From an uncultured Clostridia bacterium (GTDB taxonomy: Bacteria; Bacillota; Clostridia; TANB77; CAG-508), in assembly GCA_934182605.1 (NCBI GenBank), contig CAKPRQ010000002.1:62001-126000 (forward strand): a stretch of DNA of 64,000 bases, written 5' to 3'. Every line of letters starts with the position of its first letter. Positions within the stretch are counted from its first letter, which is position 1. Shown here piece after piece: positions 9,071 to 18,390 of the stretch. A model generated the notes under the pieces. It was given only the letters and a program-made list of their open reading frames with translations. It had not been told where the DNA came from and made no database searches. A program made the position numbers and the translations under genes.

Positions 9071-10729
9071 TTAATTCTCTTCACTGTATCCAGAGTTCAA
9101 TCTTTCATAAATTTTAAAATGATCATCAGTATATATGCAATTATAATTATCGTCTTGATTTAATAACAAATTAAGTTTTCCATTTTTAAATATAATAACA
9201 TGTGTTACTCCATATTCTTCAAATTTTGATTCATAACCTACGTTCATACTATATACATTTACGCAATCGTTAAACATATTTGCGCCTTCATTAAATTCTG
9301 GTGTATATAAATCACATCTTGAATCTATAAACACTGGTATTCCTCTATATATTAAATAACTGCCATAATTATATTCATTAAACAATTTCATTCTATTTAC
9401 ATCTAAATTTTCTAATATATAATTTGCCGCTTCTATTGGATAGTCTGATGTAGATATATATTCTTGTTGAATTTTAGGTTTTACTAACGTATATGACATT
9501 ATTAAAATTAAAACTGTTGTAACTAATATTCCCAAAGGCTTAACCATCAATTCCATTACTTCTTTTGTGCCTTCTTTATCATACTTATCAAAAAGTTGAA
9601 CTAACATATTAGAAATTGGTATTAATGCTATCAAATACACCATAGAAGCTTGTCTTCTACTAATAAGTGCTAAAATTATTAAACCTACTATCATAAACCA
9701 ATCTTTTAATTTTAATTTTATTTTTGCAAATATAGCTATTGCGATAGTTACACCGAATAGAATTGAAAAGTTAATATTATTAGCCAATGTTAAAGGTAAA
9801 TGTTCATTTATAGACTTAGTAGTATTTCCTTCCATAATTCTAAATAAATATGTATAAGGCATATCACCTATAGGTGTTAGAAATCCTGTAAAACCACATA
9901 TTATAGCTATTAAAATTAACCATTTACAATTAGAATTCTTCTCAAACTGGATTTTGTCTGTAATATAATCTTGTTTTGACTTATAATCCAAGGCTTTAGA
10001 CATAGTTGCATATACTTTTATTAATTTAGAATTTAATTCTTTTATTAATTCTACATCATTATTTGCTTTTTGAATTTTATTATTTAATCTTTTTATTCTG
10101 AATTTATAATAATAAATATCTAAATTAATTAAAAATGCATTGCAAATATAATCTCCAATATATGGTAAAAATAATATAAAGTAAAATGGCCATACCGCTG
10201 AATGCACATTTGCAATTATTATTGGTAATATAATTAATCCTATTGCATACCTTTTCTTTTTAGTTGCTAGAAATTTTTCTATAAAAAATACTTCTAATAA
10301 AAATATTATAAATGTTACTAATTGTGCACGTGTGGCAATAAATGCTTGTAATAAATAAATCGATAACAGTGCCATTACAAATGCTAATAAATAATTTTTA
10401 TTCAACTTAGAATGTACAAAATATATTAATAATCCCAATATTGCTGTAAGTATACAAGTAGATAAATACACTCCAGTCATTCCACCAATATTGTACACTA
10501 AATATGTAAACACATCATAAGCCCAATGCGGAAAAGCATACTGAAGATTTTCATGCCAAGAAAATGGATCTTGTCCAACAGATACTCCATTCTCCATTAT
10601 ATATTCTCCTATCTTAATTGTATAAAATGTATCATTCTGCAACTGCACAGGTGTTATAGCAAAACAAAATATAATTATTGATATTATTGCTAAAATTTCA
10701 AATTTTAATTTAGATCTTTCCATTTCCAT
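9071..10729 (-). CDS. Polytopic membrane protein, possibly GT-C glycosyltransferase-like
   Basis: 552 residues with about ten membrane helices. Near the N-terminus (about 45-75) it has DTFYTIKIGEYI then DPFSWHENLQYAFPHWAYD, an acidic/aromatic outer loop like that in GT-C fold enzymes and related uncharacterised membrane proteins. A long cytoplasmic Lys-rich loop lies near 205-265. The C-terminal 130 residues are soluble and contain GIPVFIDSRCDLY. Family not identified with certainty; the role may be in cell-surface glycan assembly (inference). It is the first gene before lspA. Confidence 0.5.
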   Translation of the reverse strand: MEMERSKLKFEILAIISIIIFCFAITPVQLQNDTFYTIKIGEYIMENGVSVGQDPFSWHENLQYAFPHWAYDVFTYLVYNIGGMTGVYLSTCILTAILGLLIYFVHSKLNKNYLLAFVMALLSIYLLQAFIATRAQLVTFIIFLLEVFFIEKFLATKKKRYAIGLIILPIIIANVHSAVWPFYFILFLPYIGDYICNAFLINLDIYYYKFRIKRLNNKIQKANNDVELIKELNSKLIKVYATMSKALDYKSKQDYITDKIQFEKNSNCKWLILIAIICGFTGFLTPIGDMPYTYLFRIMEGNTTKSINEHLPLTLANNINFSILFGVTIAIAIFAKIKLKLKDWFMIVGLIILALISRRQASMVYLIALIPISNMLVQLFDKYDKEGTKEVMELMVKPLGILVTTVLILIMSYTLVKPKIQQEYISTSDYPIEAANYILENLDVNRMKLFNEYNYGSYLIYRGIPVFIDSRCDLYTPEFNEGANMFNDCVNVYSMNVGYESKFEEYGVTHVIIFKNGKLNLLLNQDDNYNCIYTDDHFKIYERLNSGYSEEN

Positions 10730-10821
10730 TTTCCTTCCTTATTTTGTCGCTATTATAATATCACATTACTTAAAAAGTTACAAGCTTTTTTGATTATTTT
10801 CTAAAATCTGTTACTATACAA

Positions 10822-10976
10822 GTTACAGTTCACATCTCTTATTATAAAACATATTAAAGTACTTATATATTAATATTTTGCAATCAAAGACCCGGATTGT
10901 TAGCCCCAGTTATGTTTTTGATAAAAAATATTAATATATAAGTACTACTAATATTTATTTAGCTGTGAATTGTAAC
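10822..10976 (+). mobile_element. Hairpin MITE copy A (AGTACTT-stem type)
   Basis: 155 bp with inverted ends GTTACAGTTCACA / TGTGAATTGTAAC, possibly reaching out to 10810 and 10985. Inside is a perfect 22-bp stem (10858-10879 with 10925-10946) closing a loop with the conserved GACCCGGATTGT and TATG motifs and a short inner ATCAAA/TTTGAT stem. It is nearly identical to copy B at 62823. It lies in the divergent gap between the membrane-protein gene and the Asn-rich protein gene. No clear direct repeats flank it. Confidence 0.85.
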
Positions 10977-10986
10977 TCTAGTAAGT

Positions 10987-11043
10987 AATTTTTTAAAAAA
11001 ATTTTTTAAAACACTAGACTTTTTTTTAATTTTTGTGTATTAT
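10987..11043 (+). promoter_or_regulatory. Promoter with A/T-tract UP element for the Asn-rich surface protein
   Basis: Alternating tracts AATTTTTT, seven A, six T, then AAAAC (10987-11012) precede a -35 TAGACT (11015-11020), 17 bases and a -10 TATTAT (11038-11043). The same tract in the same phase precedes the tRNA-Gly promoter at 47447-47502. Confidence 0.65.
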
Positions 11044-11085
11044 ATATGTTATACGATTTATATTAATATAAGGAGGGGAATAATT

Positions 11086-11616
11086 TTGAAAAAATCATTT
11101 GTTTTAATTACTATAACATTAATTACCATAGTATTATTATCTAGTATTGTTTTAGCTACAAGCACAATTCCAAACACAGGTGCAAATAATATTGCAACTT
11201 CAAATTCAACAACAGCTAACTCTTTTTATAATACAACTGTACAAAATAATAGTATAACATCTAATAACTCTGTATCAAGTAATTCTATTTATAGCAATTC
11301 TTTACCAAATTATAATAATACTGTAGTATCTAATCAAACTAATTCAATTATTGATAGTAATATTATTGGTGGAAATATCGATAACAACCAAATGCCTACT
11401 AACAATATGATTAATCAAAATACTACTGGAAATACAGTTACAACCAAACCAGAAGGAAATTCACTACAATCTAATACAAATACATTAACAATAAATCCTA
11501 TAATGGATTCATCTTCTGAAGAAATGGGTGTCGGAACTATTGTTAATATTTTAATGACTGTAGTTGGTGTTGTTATAATTTTATTAGGTTTTGCTATTTT
11601 TATTAAATCAAAATAA
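11086..11616 (+). CDS. Asn/Ser/Thr-rich secreted membrane-tethered protein
   Basis: 176 residues from TTG 11086, chosen because AAGGAGGGG lies 8 bases before it; a longer frame from 11035 has no ribosome site. Residues 1-22 are a signal peptide or membrane anchor. Residues 25-145 are low complexity, rich in Asn, Ser and Thr. The C-terminus (about 148-174) is a membrane helix with a short KSK tail inside. No family recognised. The next plus-strand gene has the same plan. A terminator follows. Confidence 0.7.
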   Translation: MKKSFVLITITLITIVLLSSIVLATSTIPNTGANNIATSNSTTANSFYNTTVQNNSITSNNSVSSNSIYSNSLPNYNNTVVSNQTNSIIDSNIIGGNIDNNQMPTNNMINQNTTGNTVTTKPEGNSLQSNTNTLTINPIMDSSSEEMGVGTIVNILMTVVGVVIILLGFAIFIKSK

Positions 11617-11643
11617 AATTATATTAAAAATTTTATAATCATT

Positions 11644-11675
11644 TACCGATAAACTTTAAATTATCGGTATTTTTT
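11644..11675 (+). terminator. Terminator of the first Asn-rich protein gene
   Basis: ACCGATAA / TTATCGGT stem (11645-11652, 11661-11668) followed by a T-run. Confidence 0.85.
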
Positions 11676-11771
11676 ATTTTCCAAATCTTTCCATATTTAT
11701 TTTTTCAATTTATGTATAAAAATTTTATTTATTTCAATAATAATAGTAGTTTTAATTTTTAGGAGGTTCTT

Positions 11772-12245
11772 ATGACAAAAAAAGTTTTTATATTACTTAT
11801 TTCTTTTTTAATGATTATTTTTACTAGTTCTATAATTTTTGCTGAAGAAAATATTAGTGCTGAATTGAATGATTCTATGAATAAAACAAAAAATACAATG
11901 CAAAATGTTGGAAATGGAATAGAATCTGCTGTTGATGGCGTTGTAAATATGGGACGTAATGTTGTTAACGATGTTACTAATAATAATATGATGAATGATA
12001 ACAATGCTTCCGGTGCCAATGGCGGCAATGGCTCTGCTACAGGAAGAACTACAAATGACTCTAATTATACTGCAATGAGAACAAGTACAACTTCAAACGC
12101 AAATTCATCACTTTTTGGTTTTTCTAACACAGCTTGGACTTGGATTATAATGATAATAACAGCTGCAGTTATAGTTGCTTTAATTTATTACTATGGAGCT
12201 CAATTTGAAAATAAAACTAGTATGAATAATAAAGATAATGATTAG
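11772..12245 (+). CDS. Second small Asn-rich secreted membrane-tethered protein
   Basis: 157 residues; ribosome site AGGAGGT 6 bases upstream. Signal peptide at residues 1-25 (ends ...SSIIFAEE), then a helical amphipathic stretch with NVGNGIESAVDGVVNMGRNV, an Asn/Gly/Thr-rich linker, and a C-terminal membrane helix (about 117-140) preceded by GFSNTAWTW. Same architecture as the gene before it, although the sequences differ. Likely exposed on the outer face of the membrane; function unknown. Confidence 0.7.
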   Translation: MTKKVFILLISFLMIIFTSSIIFAEENISAELNDSMNKTKNTMQNVGNGIESAVDGVVNMGRNVVNDVTNNNMMNDNNASGANGGNGSATGRTTNDSNYTAMRTSTTSNANSSLFGFSNTAWTWIIMIITAAVIVALIYYYGAQFENKTSMNNKDND

Positions 12246-12280
12246 AATTATCAATTTTTTAAGATTTTTAATTTTAGTAA

Positions 12281-12317
12281 AAAAAGATAAATACTAAGTT
12301 CTAGTATTTATCTTTTT
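12281..12317. terminator. Bidirectional terminator between the Asn-rich gene and leuS
   Basis: A 16-bp perfect stem, AAAAAGATAAATACTA (12281-12296) with its complement (12302-12317), loop of 5, A-run on one side and T-run on the other. Serves the two convergent genes. Confidence 0.9.
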
Positions 12318-12328
12318 AACATTAATAA

Positions 12329-14782
12329 TTACTTACAAACAATATTATAAATTTTTCCCTTTACATAAATTTCTTTTATAATACTTTTTCCATTTAAAGC
12401 ATTTTTAATGCATTCATTTTCTTTTACAGTTTGTTTTATTTCCTCATCGCTTAAATCTACATTTACTTTTATTACAGCTTTCACCTTGCCATTTATTTGT
12501 ACAGGTATTTCTATTTGTTTTAATTGCATTTCTTTTTCATTATATTGTGGCCAATTTTCTTTATGAACTGAGGTTGCCTTGCCTAAACTTTCCCATAATT
12601 CTTCAGCAAAATGTGGTGCTAATGGTGCTAATAATATAACTAATGTTTCTATACAGTTTTTTAATAATTCCTTATTTAAAATTGTATTTTGTTCATATAA
12701 AATTATATCATTTACAAATTCCATAGAACGAGCAATAGCTGTATTAAATCCAAATACTTCTAAATCTTCTGTCATTCTTTTTATAGTATTATTTTTAACA
12801 AATAATAATCTTTCTTCTTTTTCTGTAATTTCGTCTGTATTACTATAATTTGTTATTTTTACTTTATCTATTAAATTTTCTATCCTTGAAAAATATTTAC
12901 TCATTGCCTTTATTCCTTCAGATTTCCAAGGTCCACCATCAGTATATGCAAATCCGAACATTAAGTACATTCTAAATATATCTGAACCATATTCATCCAC
13001 ATATTCATCTGGTGCTACTGTATTTCCCTTAGATTTGCTCATTTTATTCCCATCTGGGCCTAAAATCATTCCTTGATGTATTAATCTTTTAAAAGGTTCA
13101 TCAATATTTAAAAATCCACAATCTCTTAATGCTTTTGTCATAAACCTAGCATATATTAAATGCATTGCAGCGTGTTCTTTTCCTCCTACATATACATCAA
13201 CTGGTAACATTTTATTAGTATATTCTATATCCCATGCTTTCTCCTTATTATTTGCATTTGGATATCTTAAGAAATACCATGATGAACATACAAATGTATC
13301 TAAAGTATCTGCTTCTCTTAAAGCATCTTTCCCACATTTTGGACATTTACAATGCATAAATTCATCACATTTTTTTAAAGGTGATTCACCATCTGGAGTA
13401 AATTCTACATTATATGGTAATTTTACTGGTAACTCTTCTTCTGGTACTAATACATCTCCACAATTCTCACAGTGTATTATTGGTATAGGACAGCCCCAAT
13501 ATCTTTGTCTTGATACTAACCAGTCTTTTAACTTATAATTTATTTTTCTGCCACCTATATTCCTATATTTTAAAGATTCATATATTCTCTCTTGCGCTTC
13601 TTTTACTGATAAACCATCTAATTCCCCTGAATTTATTAATACTCCAGTTGAAACATCCGTAAATGCTTTTTCTTGTACATCTATATTTTCTAATGCTTTT
13701 GATGTTATAACTTGTTTTATTGGTAAATTATATTTTTTAGCAAATTCATGGTCTCTTTCGTCGTGTGCTGGTACCGCCATAACACAACCTGTTCCATAAT
13801 CTTCTAATACATAATCAGCTATCCAAATTGGAACTTTTTCATTATTCATAGGATTTATAGCGTACGCTCCTGTAAATACACCTGTTTTTTCTCTATCAGT
13901 TGCCATTCTCTCTATTTCACTAGATTTACTTGCTTCTATTTTATAATTTTCTACAGCTTCTTTGTTTTCAGGTGTTGTTATTTTATTTACTATATCTGCT
14001 TCTGGTGCTATTACAACATAAGTTACTCCATATAAAGTATCTGGTCTTGTTGTAAACACATTAAATTCTATATCTGAATTATCTACTTTAAATCTTACTA
14101 ATGCACCTTCGCTTCTACCTATCCAATTTTCTTGAACTTTTTTAGTAGACTCTGGCCAATCTAAGTCTTCTAAACCATCTAACAATTCTTGTGCATATTC
14201 TGTAGTTTTAAAGAACCATTGTTCTAATTTTCTTCTCTCTACTACAGATTTACATCTTTCACATTTTCCGCCTTCTACTTGTTCATTCGCTAAAACTGTA
14301 TTACAAGATGGGCACCAATTTACAGGTGCTTTTTTCTTAAAAGCTAGTCCTTTTTTGTACAACTGTTCAAATATCCATTGAGTCCATTTATAATAATCTG
14401 GCATACAAGTTTCTACTGTATAATTCCAATCATAAGTTGCACCTATTGCTTCTAATTGATTTTTCATAGATTCTATATTTTTTACTGTTGAATCATGTGG
14501 ATGTATTCCTGTTTTTATTGCATAATTTTCTGCTGGCAATCCAAAAGCATCAAATCCCATAGGATGAAATACATTATATCCGTTCATAGATTTAAATCTT
14601 GCATAACTATCTGCTGGTGCAAAATTAAACCAATGTCCTAAGTGTAATTTGGCTGCTGATGGGTATGAAAACATTTCTAAACAATAGTATTTAGGTTTTA
14701 TACTATCCTTGTCATACTTATATAAATTCTCTTCTTTCCATTTTTTTTGCCATTTTTCATCTATCTTTTTAGAATAACTCAT
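12329..14782 (-). CDS. leuS: Leucyl-tRNA synthetase
   Basis: 817 residues, full bacterial length. Class I signature KLHLGHW (residues 45-51, HIGH type) and GNKMSKSKGN near 583-592 (KMSKS). The zinc/CP1 editing insert is present (YVVIAPEADIV, TGCVMAVPAHDERD with the editing Thr/Asp region). C-terminal anticodon and docking domains are intact. Ribosome site AAGGAGG. No T-box leader: only 80 bases separate it from rplT and they hold the rplT terminator. Confidence 0.97.
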   Translation of the reverse strand: MSYSKKIDEKWQKKWKEENLYKYDKDSIKPKYYCLEMFSYPSAAKLHLGHWFNFAPADSYARFKSMNGYNVFHPMGFDAFGLPAENYAIKTGIHPHDSTVKNIESMKNQLEAIGATYDWNYTVETCMPDYYKWTQWIFEQLYKKGLAFKKKAPVNWCPSCNTVLANEQVEGGKCERCKSVVERRKLEQWFFKTTEYAQELLDGLEDLDWPESTKKVQENWIGRSEGALVRFKVDNSDIEFNVFTTRPDTLYGVTYVVIAPEADIVNKITTPENKEAVENYKIEASKSSEIERMATDREKTGVFTGAYAINPMNNEKVPIWIADYVLEDYGTGCVMAVPAHDERDHEFAKKYNLPIKQVITSKALENIDVQEKAFTDVSTGVLINSGELDGLSVKEAQERIYESLKYRNIGGRKINYKLKDWLVSRQRYWGCPIPIIHCENCGDVLVPEEELPVKLPYNVEFTPDGESPLKKCDEFMHCKCPKCGKDALREADTLDTFVCSSWYFLRYPNANNKEKAWDIEYTNKMLPVDVYVGGKEHAAMHLIYARFMTKALRDCGFLNIDEPFKRLIHQGMILGPDGNKMSKSKGNTVAPDEYVDEYGSDIFRMYLMFGFAYTDGGPWKSEGIKAMSKYFSRIENLIDKVKITNYSNTDEITEKEERLLFVKNNTIKRMTEDLEVFGFNTAIARSMEFVNDIILYEQNTILNKELLKNCIETLVILLAPLAPHFAEELWESLGKATSVHKENWPQYNEKEMQLKQIEIPVQINGKVKAVIKVNVDLSDEEIKQTVKENECIKNALNGKSIIKEIYVKGKIYNIVCK

Positions 14783-14795
14783 ATACTTATCCTCC

Positions 14796-14827
14796 TTAAA
14801 AAAACAAGTCGATACATCTGTATCGAC
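14796..14827 (-). terminator. Terminator of the infC-rpmI-rplT operon
   Basis: GTCGATACA / TGTATCGAC 9-bp stem with 2-base spacer (14808-14827), followed on the minus strand by TTGTTTTTTT. Confidence 0.85.
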
Positions 14828-14862
14828 CCTGCAATATTTTATAGTTATTGCTATAACAACAT

Positions 14863-15216
14863 TTATTTAGCTTTTTTTGCAATTTCAACTATTTCTGCAA
14901 AGGCTTTTGAATCACTTACTGCTAATTCTGCAAGCATTTTTCTATTAACTACAACGTTTGCTTTTTTTAAACCAGCTATTAATGTTGAATATGTCATACC
15001 ATTCATTCTTGCTGCTGCATTAATTCTTATAATCCATAATTTTTTGAAATTACTTTTTTTATCTTTTCTACCTGCATAAGCATATCTTAAAGATTTCATT
15101 ACAGCTTGGTTAGCCATTCTAAATCTTATACTTTTTGCTCCATAATATCCTTTAGCTTGTTTTAATATTTTTTTATGTCTTGCTCTAGTTGTTCTTGCTG
15201 TTTTAACTCTTGCCAT
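14863..15216 (-). CDS. rplT: 50S ribosomal protein L20
   Basis: 117 residues, full length. Begins MARVKTARTTRARHKKILKQ, with the conserved AKGYYGAKSIRFRMANQAVM and AAARMNGMTYSTLIAGLKKA segments. L20 binds 23S rRNA early in assembly and in Firmicutes represses its own operon through the infC leader. Last gene of infC-rpmI-rplT. Confidence 0.98.
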   Translation of the reverse strand: MARVKTARTTRARHKKILKQAKGYYGAKSIRFRMANQAVMKSLRYAYAGRKDKKSNFKKLWIIRINAAARMNGMTYSTLIAGLKKANVVVNRKMLAELAVSDSKAFAEIVEIAKKAK

Positions 15217-15245
15217 TTATATCATTCCTTTCCTACTATTTTTCT

Positions 15246-15449
15246 CTAATTACCATAAGGTAATAATTTTTTAATTCCTGCTTCGCAAGATTTATCTGCA
15301 TAAGCATTTTGAGTTCTTAATTGATTTTTTTGTTTTGTTGTTCTATGACTTAATAAATGTCTTCTATTAGATTTTGTTCTTTTGATTTTACCAGTTGCTG
15401 TATAAGAATATCTTTTTTTAGCAGCTTTATTTGTTTTTAATTTTGGCAT
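15246..15449 (-). CDS. rpmI: 50S ribosomal protein L35
   Basis: 67 residues. MPKLKTNKAAKKRYSYTATG start and RRHLLSHRTTKQKNQLR core are typical for L35. Middle gene of the infC-rpmI-rplT operon, 29 bases before rplT. Confidence 0.97.
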   Translation of the reverse strand: MPKLKTNKAAKKRYSYTATGKIKRTKSNRRHLLSHRTTKQKNQLRTQNAYADKSCEAGIKKLLPYGN

Positions 15450-15470
15450 TTTAAATTCCCTCCATTTTCA

Positions 15471-15977
15471 TTATTTTTTTGATAATATTATAAATAAATT
15501 TTTACCTTCTAATAATGGCTTTTTCTCAACTTGTGAAACATCGGCCAAATCTTCGATAAATTTATTTAATACTAATTCGCCACTTTTAACATAGTTAACT
15601 TCTCTACCTCTAAATCTAACTGTAATCTTAACCTTGTTTCCATCTTCTAAAAACTTTCTAGCATTTTTACATTTAAATTGGTAATCGTGATCATCTATGT
15701 TTGGTGTAATTCTAATTTCTTTAATTTCAAATACCTTTTGATTTTTTCTAGCTTCTTTTTCTCTTTTAGCTTGCTCAAATTTGTATTTTCCATAATCCAT
15801 TAATTTACACACTGGTGGATTTGCATTTGGTGCTACTAATACTAAATCAAGACTTTTAGACATTGCTATATCCCTTGCTTTATATGTATCTAGCACGCCT
15901 CTTTTCTCGCCATTTTCATCAATTAACTGAACTTTAGCTACTTTAATTTGCTCATTTATCAGTAATTCTTGTTTTAT
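15471..15977 (-). CDS. infC: Translation initiation factor IF-3, probable AUA start
   Basis: About 168 residues. LLINEQIKVAKVQLIDENG (N-domain), the ARKNQKVFEIKEIRITPNI linker and the C-domain KVKITVRFRGRE are clear. IF-3 checks start-codon fidelity on the 30S subunit. The longest frame begins at ATG 15992, but the perfect extended ribosome site GGAGGTGAT lies inside it (15981-15989). The codon at the right distance is ATA at 15977-15975. Use of a poor start codon for self-repression is known for IF-3 (AUU in E. coli), so AUA is the likely start; the ATG version would add five residues. Confidence 0.85.
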   Translation of the reverse strand: MKQELLINEQIKVAKVQLIDENGEKRGVLDTYKARDIAMSKSLDLVLVAPNANPPVCKLMDYGKYKFEQAKREKEARKNQKVFEIKEIRITPNIDDHDYQFKCKNARKFLEDGNKVKITVRFRGREVNYVKSGELVLNKFIEDLADVSQVEKKPLLEGKNLFIILSKK

Positions 15978-16026
15978 ATAAATCACCTCCATATTTATAT
16001 TACCCTTTTTAATTTCTTGAGGGCAA

Positions 16027-16165
16027 CAAAAAAATTGACCTCTATCTTTATAAAAGTCAATCCACTAATTTACATTAAATAATTTATCTAAAACAAAAAT
16101 TATATTAAATGCTAACCTTTTTCTATACGATAAGGTGAGAAATGGATAACTTCTACTTTCAACAT
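16027..16165 (-). promoter_or_regulatory. infC leader with attenuator (L20-type)
   Basis: About 170 bases separate the mapped promoter from infC. Within it lies a 12-bp stem (16034-16061, ATTGACTTTTAT with ATAGAGGTCAAT, including G-U pairs) followed on the minus strand by seven T: an intrinsic terminator before the gene. In Bacillus subtilis the same operon is controlled by L20 through leader termination, so the same mechanism is likely here. The upstream half would have to hold the competing antiterminator structure, which I could not fold by hand. Confidence 0.7.
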
Positions 16166-16171
16166 ATAATA

Positions 16172-16200
16172 TAATACTATATTTTTCCGAGTTTGTCAAG
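16172..16200 (-). promoter_or_regulatory. Promoter of infC-rpmI-rplT
   Basis: TTGACA (16195-16200 on the complement), exactly 17 bases, then TATTAT (16172-16177). Near-consensus housekeeping promoter. Confidence 0.85.
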
Positions 16201-16266
16201 GAAAATTCGGAAAGTTTGTGAAAAAGTGTTACAAGATAATGGTTTAAATTTAATTTTTAAATTTTT

Positions 16267-17949
16267 TTATAAAACTCTAACTACCTTAACCTCTGCACCG
16301 ACTGCTATTACAGCATATTTACTTAAGTTTTCTATTTCTTTTATTTCATCAAATTCTGCATATTCTTTTAATTGTTTTATTGCTTCTTCTTCCTTCTCTT
16401 TTAATTTATCTGCATTTTCTTTTTTCAAATATTTAAACTCTATCATTACTGCTTTATATTCTTTACTTCTATCTCTAGGCATTAATAATATATCTGGATA
16501 TTTTCTTTGTACTTCCATTTCTGATTTTAATCTAAATATTTTTAAATTCATTGCTATACAATAAAATATCAATTTTACATACTTTTCATCAAATTTTATA
16601 TAATCTCTATTTGATAAGTTTTCTAAATATTTTTGTAATAATTCTACTATTTTATCTATTTTTCCTTCTAAGGCTATTTCTCTTAATATTTCATTATATT
16701 CGCTTTCTTGTATTACTAAATTCGTTTCTCTGCTTAATATATTTAAAAAGTAATCTGAGTAAATTTCTTTCATTACTTTATTGGGTATTTTTAATTCTGG
16801 TTTCTCAAAAACTTCACTTACTATTGTTAAATATCCTAAGTAGTATAACATAGAAACTAAATCTTTCTCTGTAAATTCCATTGCTGGATTAAACTTCGCT
16901 GTTATTTCGCTTATTATTCCTTCTCCCGATACTGTTTTTTCTATTACTTTTTCTCTTTCTTCTCCCTTACATAAATCTAGCATTTTTCCTAATTTACTAT
17001 AATCACTTGCTATATTTACATCTATTAATTGTTCTGGTATTCTTTCGTATTGTACGTATTCATTTAGGAAATATAGGCACATATTTGAGTTATATATTTT
17101 TTCTTTTCCATATATTGAAAACATATATCCATCATAATTTTCTTTCATTATTGGTAATATATTTTCTTGATTTTCTTTAGATATGTTTTGATTTTCCATT
17201 AATTTTAATACCTCTTCTTTTGTAAAACCCATCATCTCATTTAAATTTGTATCTCTTGTCTTATCTGAACTTATATTAAATCCAGATGTCAAACTGTCTA
17301 ATGTTATTGGTGCTACTCCAGTTATAAATATTCTATCTACTACACTTTCTGTTCCTTCTTTTAAGATTTCATACCATTTTCTCACTTTTCCATTTTTAGA
17401 TACTAAATTTTTAAATTGATTCGTATTAAAACCTAATAATTCATTTGCGAAATGGTCATATTCATCTATTATAACATATATTTTTTCAGAGTTTCTTTGT
17501 ATTTTAAAAGCCTTAAATAAATTATCTAATATATTTTCTGCTTCATCTTCTGAATTTATAAAAAAGTCTAGTCCGTATTCTTCCACAAATACTTTTATTG
17601 AAGATATTACTTTACTCTTAAATCCCTTTATAGTACTTTCATTATCAGATGTATCTATTCCTGAAAAGTTAAATTTTAATATATGATATTTATTTTTCAA
17701 TTCTGTTGGATTTTTTCCTATATATGTTTCAGCAAATAATCTTTCAAATTTTTCTTTCTTTTTTACATCATAATAATTTTCTAACATACTTGTAAATAAT
17801 GTTTTTCCAAATTTTCTCGGTCTTAAAAACATTATATATGGTGCAGATATATTTTCTAATTTTTCTATGTATTTGCTTTTATCTACGTAATAATAATTAT
17901 TTTCTTGTAATCTTTCATAATCACTTATTCCATAAGGTAATTTTTTCAT
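16267..17949 (-). CDS. AAA-ATPase-like / PD-(D/E)XK nuclease-like protein
   Basis: 560 residues. N-terminal ATPase: MKKLPYGISDYERLQENNYY start, Walker A in LRPRKFGKTLF (about 42-52), Walker B in YVIIDEYDHFA (about 158-168). C-terminal domain from about 400 ends with VMIEFKYLKKE (near 500), the E-x-K core of a PD-(D/E)XK fold. This AAA plus DUF1703-type pairing is very common in anaerobic gut bacteria, often in many copies per genome; its role is unsettled. It stands alone with its own ribosome site (GGAG); a small gene follows on the left? no, a small minus-strand gene lies upstream at 18088. Confidence 0.8.
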   Translation of the reverse strand: MKKLPYGISDYERLQENNYYYVDKSKYIEKLENISAPYIMFLRPRKFGKTLFTSMLENYYDVKKKEKFERLFAETYIGKNPTELKNKYHILKFNFSGIDTSDNESTIKGFKSKVISSIKVFVEEYGLDFFINSEDEAENILDNLFKAFKIQRNSEKIYVIIDEYDHFANELLGFNTNQFKNLVSKNGKVRKWYEILKEGTESVVDRIFITGVAPITLDSLTSGFNISSDKTRDTNLNEMMGFTKEEVLKLMENQNISKENQENILPIMKENYDGYMFSIYGKEKIYNSNMCLYFLNEYVQYERIPEQLIDVNIASDYSKLGKMLDLCKGEEREKVIEKTVSGEGIISEITAKFNPAMEFTEKDLVSMLYYLGYLTIVSEVFEKPELKIPNKVMKEIYSDYFLNILSRETNLVIQESEYNEILREIALEGKIDKIVELLQKYLENLSNRDYIKFDEKYVKLIFYCIAMNLKIFRLKSEMEVQRKYPDILLMPRDRSKEYKAVMIEFKYLKKENADKLKEKEEEAIKQLKEYAEFDEIKEIENLSKYAVIAVGAEVKVVRVL

Positions 17950-18087
17950 TTTCCATCTCTCCTATATTTTTTAAACTTTACATATATTATACTATATATA
18001 ATATTAAAAGAGCAAGATTTTTCTTTAAATTATATTAATATACTTTTATATATGAGATTATTATATGTCTTTCTATTATTTTTCCAT

Positions 18088-18258
18088 TTATAAATACCGT
18101 ATCATTTGTTTATGATAAAATAATAACAAATTTACTAGATTTTCTAAATTTAAAGGACTATCTCTTACGAAAGCATTCGGATATTTTCTAGCTATTCTTT
18201 TACCTTCTTCACTTCTTAAAAAATCTAATATTTCTTTTATTTTTTTATATCCAATCAT
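18088..18258 (-). CDS. Small uncharacterised protein (56 aa)
   Basis: Frame from ATG 18258 to TAA 18088 with a good ribosome site (GGAGT, 8 bases before the start). The protein begins MIGYKKIKEILDFLRSEEGK and contains RIARKYPNAFVRDSPLNLEN; it is basic and predicted helical. I do not recognise it. It precedes the AAA/PD-(D/E)XK gene by about 140 bases on the same strand. It may be a remnant of a larger gene. Confidence 0.45.
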   Translation of the reverse strand: MIGYKKIKEILDFLRSEEGKRIARKYPNAFVRDSPLNLENLVNLLLFYHKQMIRYL

Positions 18259-18390
18259 ATTTAGTACTCCTTTTATTGTTTAATTATATCAAAAAAAATT
18301 ATAAAATAAAGTATTTTCTTTTATTTTATAACTCGAATTTATATATCTTTTTATTATATTTCCTTAACTTAACAACATTGGGGGTACCCC

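Noticed and set aside
14783..14862. T-box leader before leuS
   Set aside because: Only 80 bases are available and they contain the rplT terminator; no T-box motif or specifier stem is visible.
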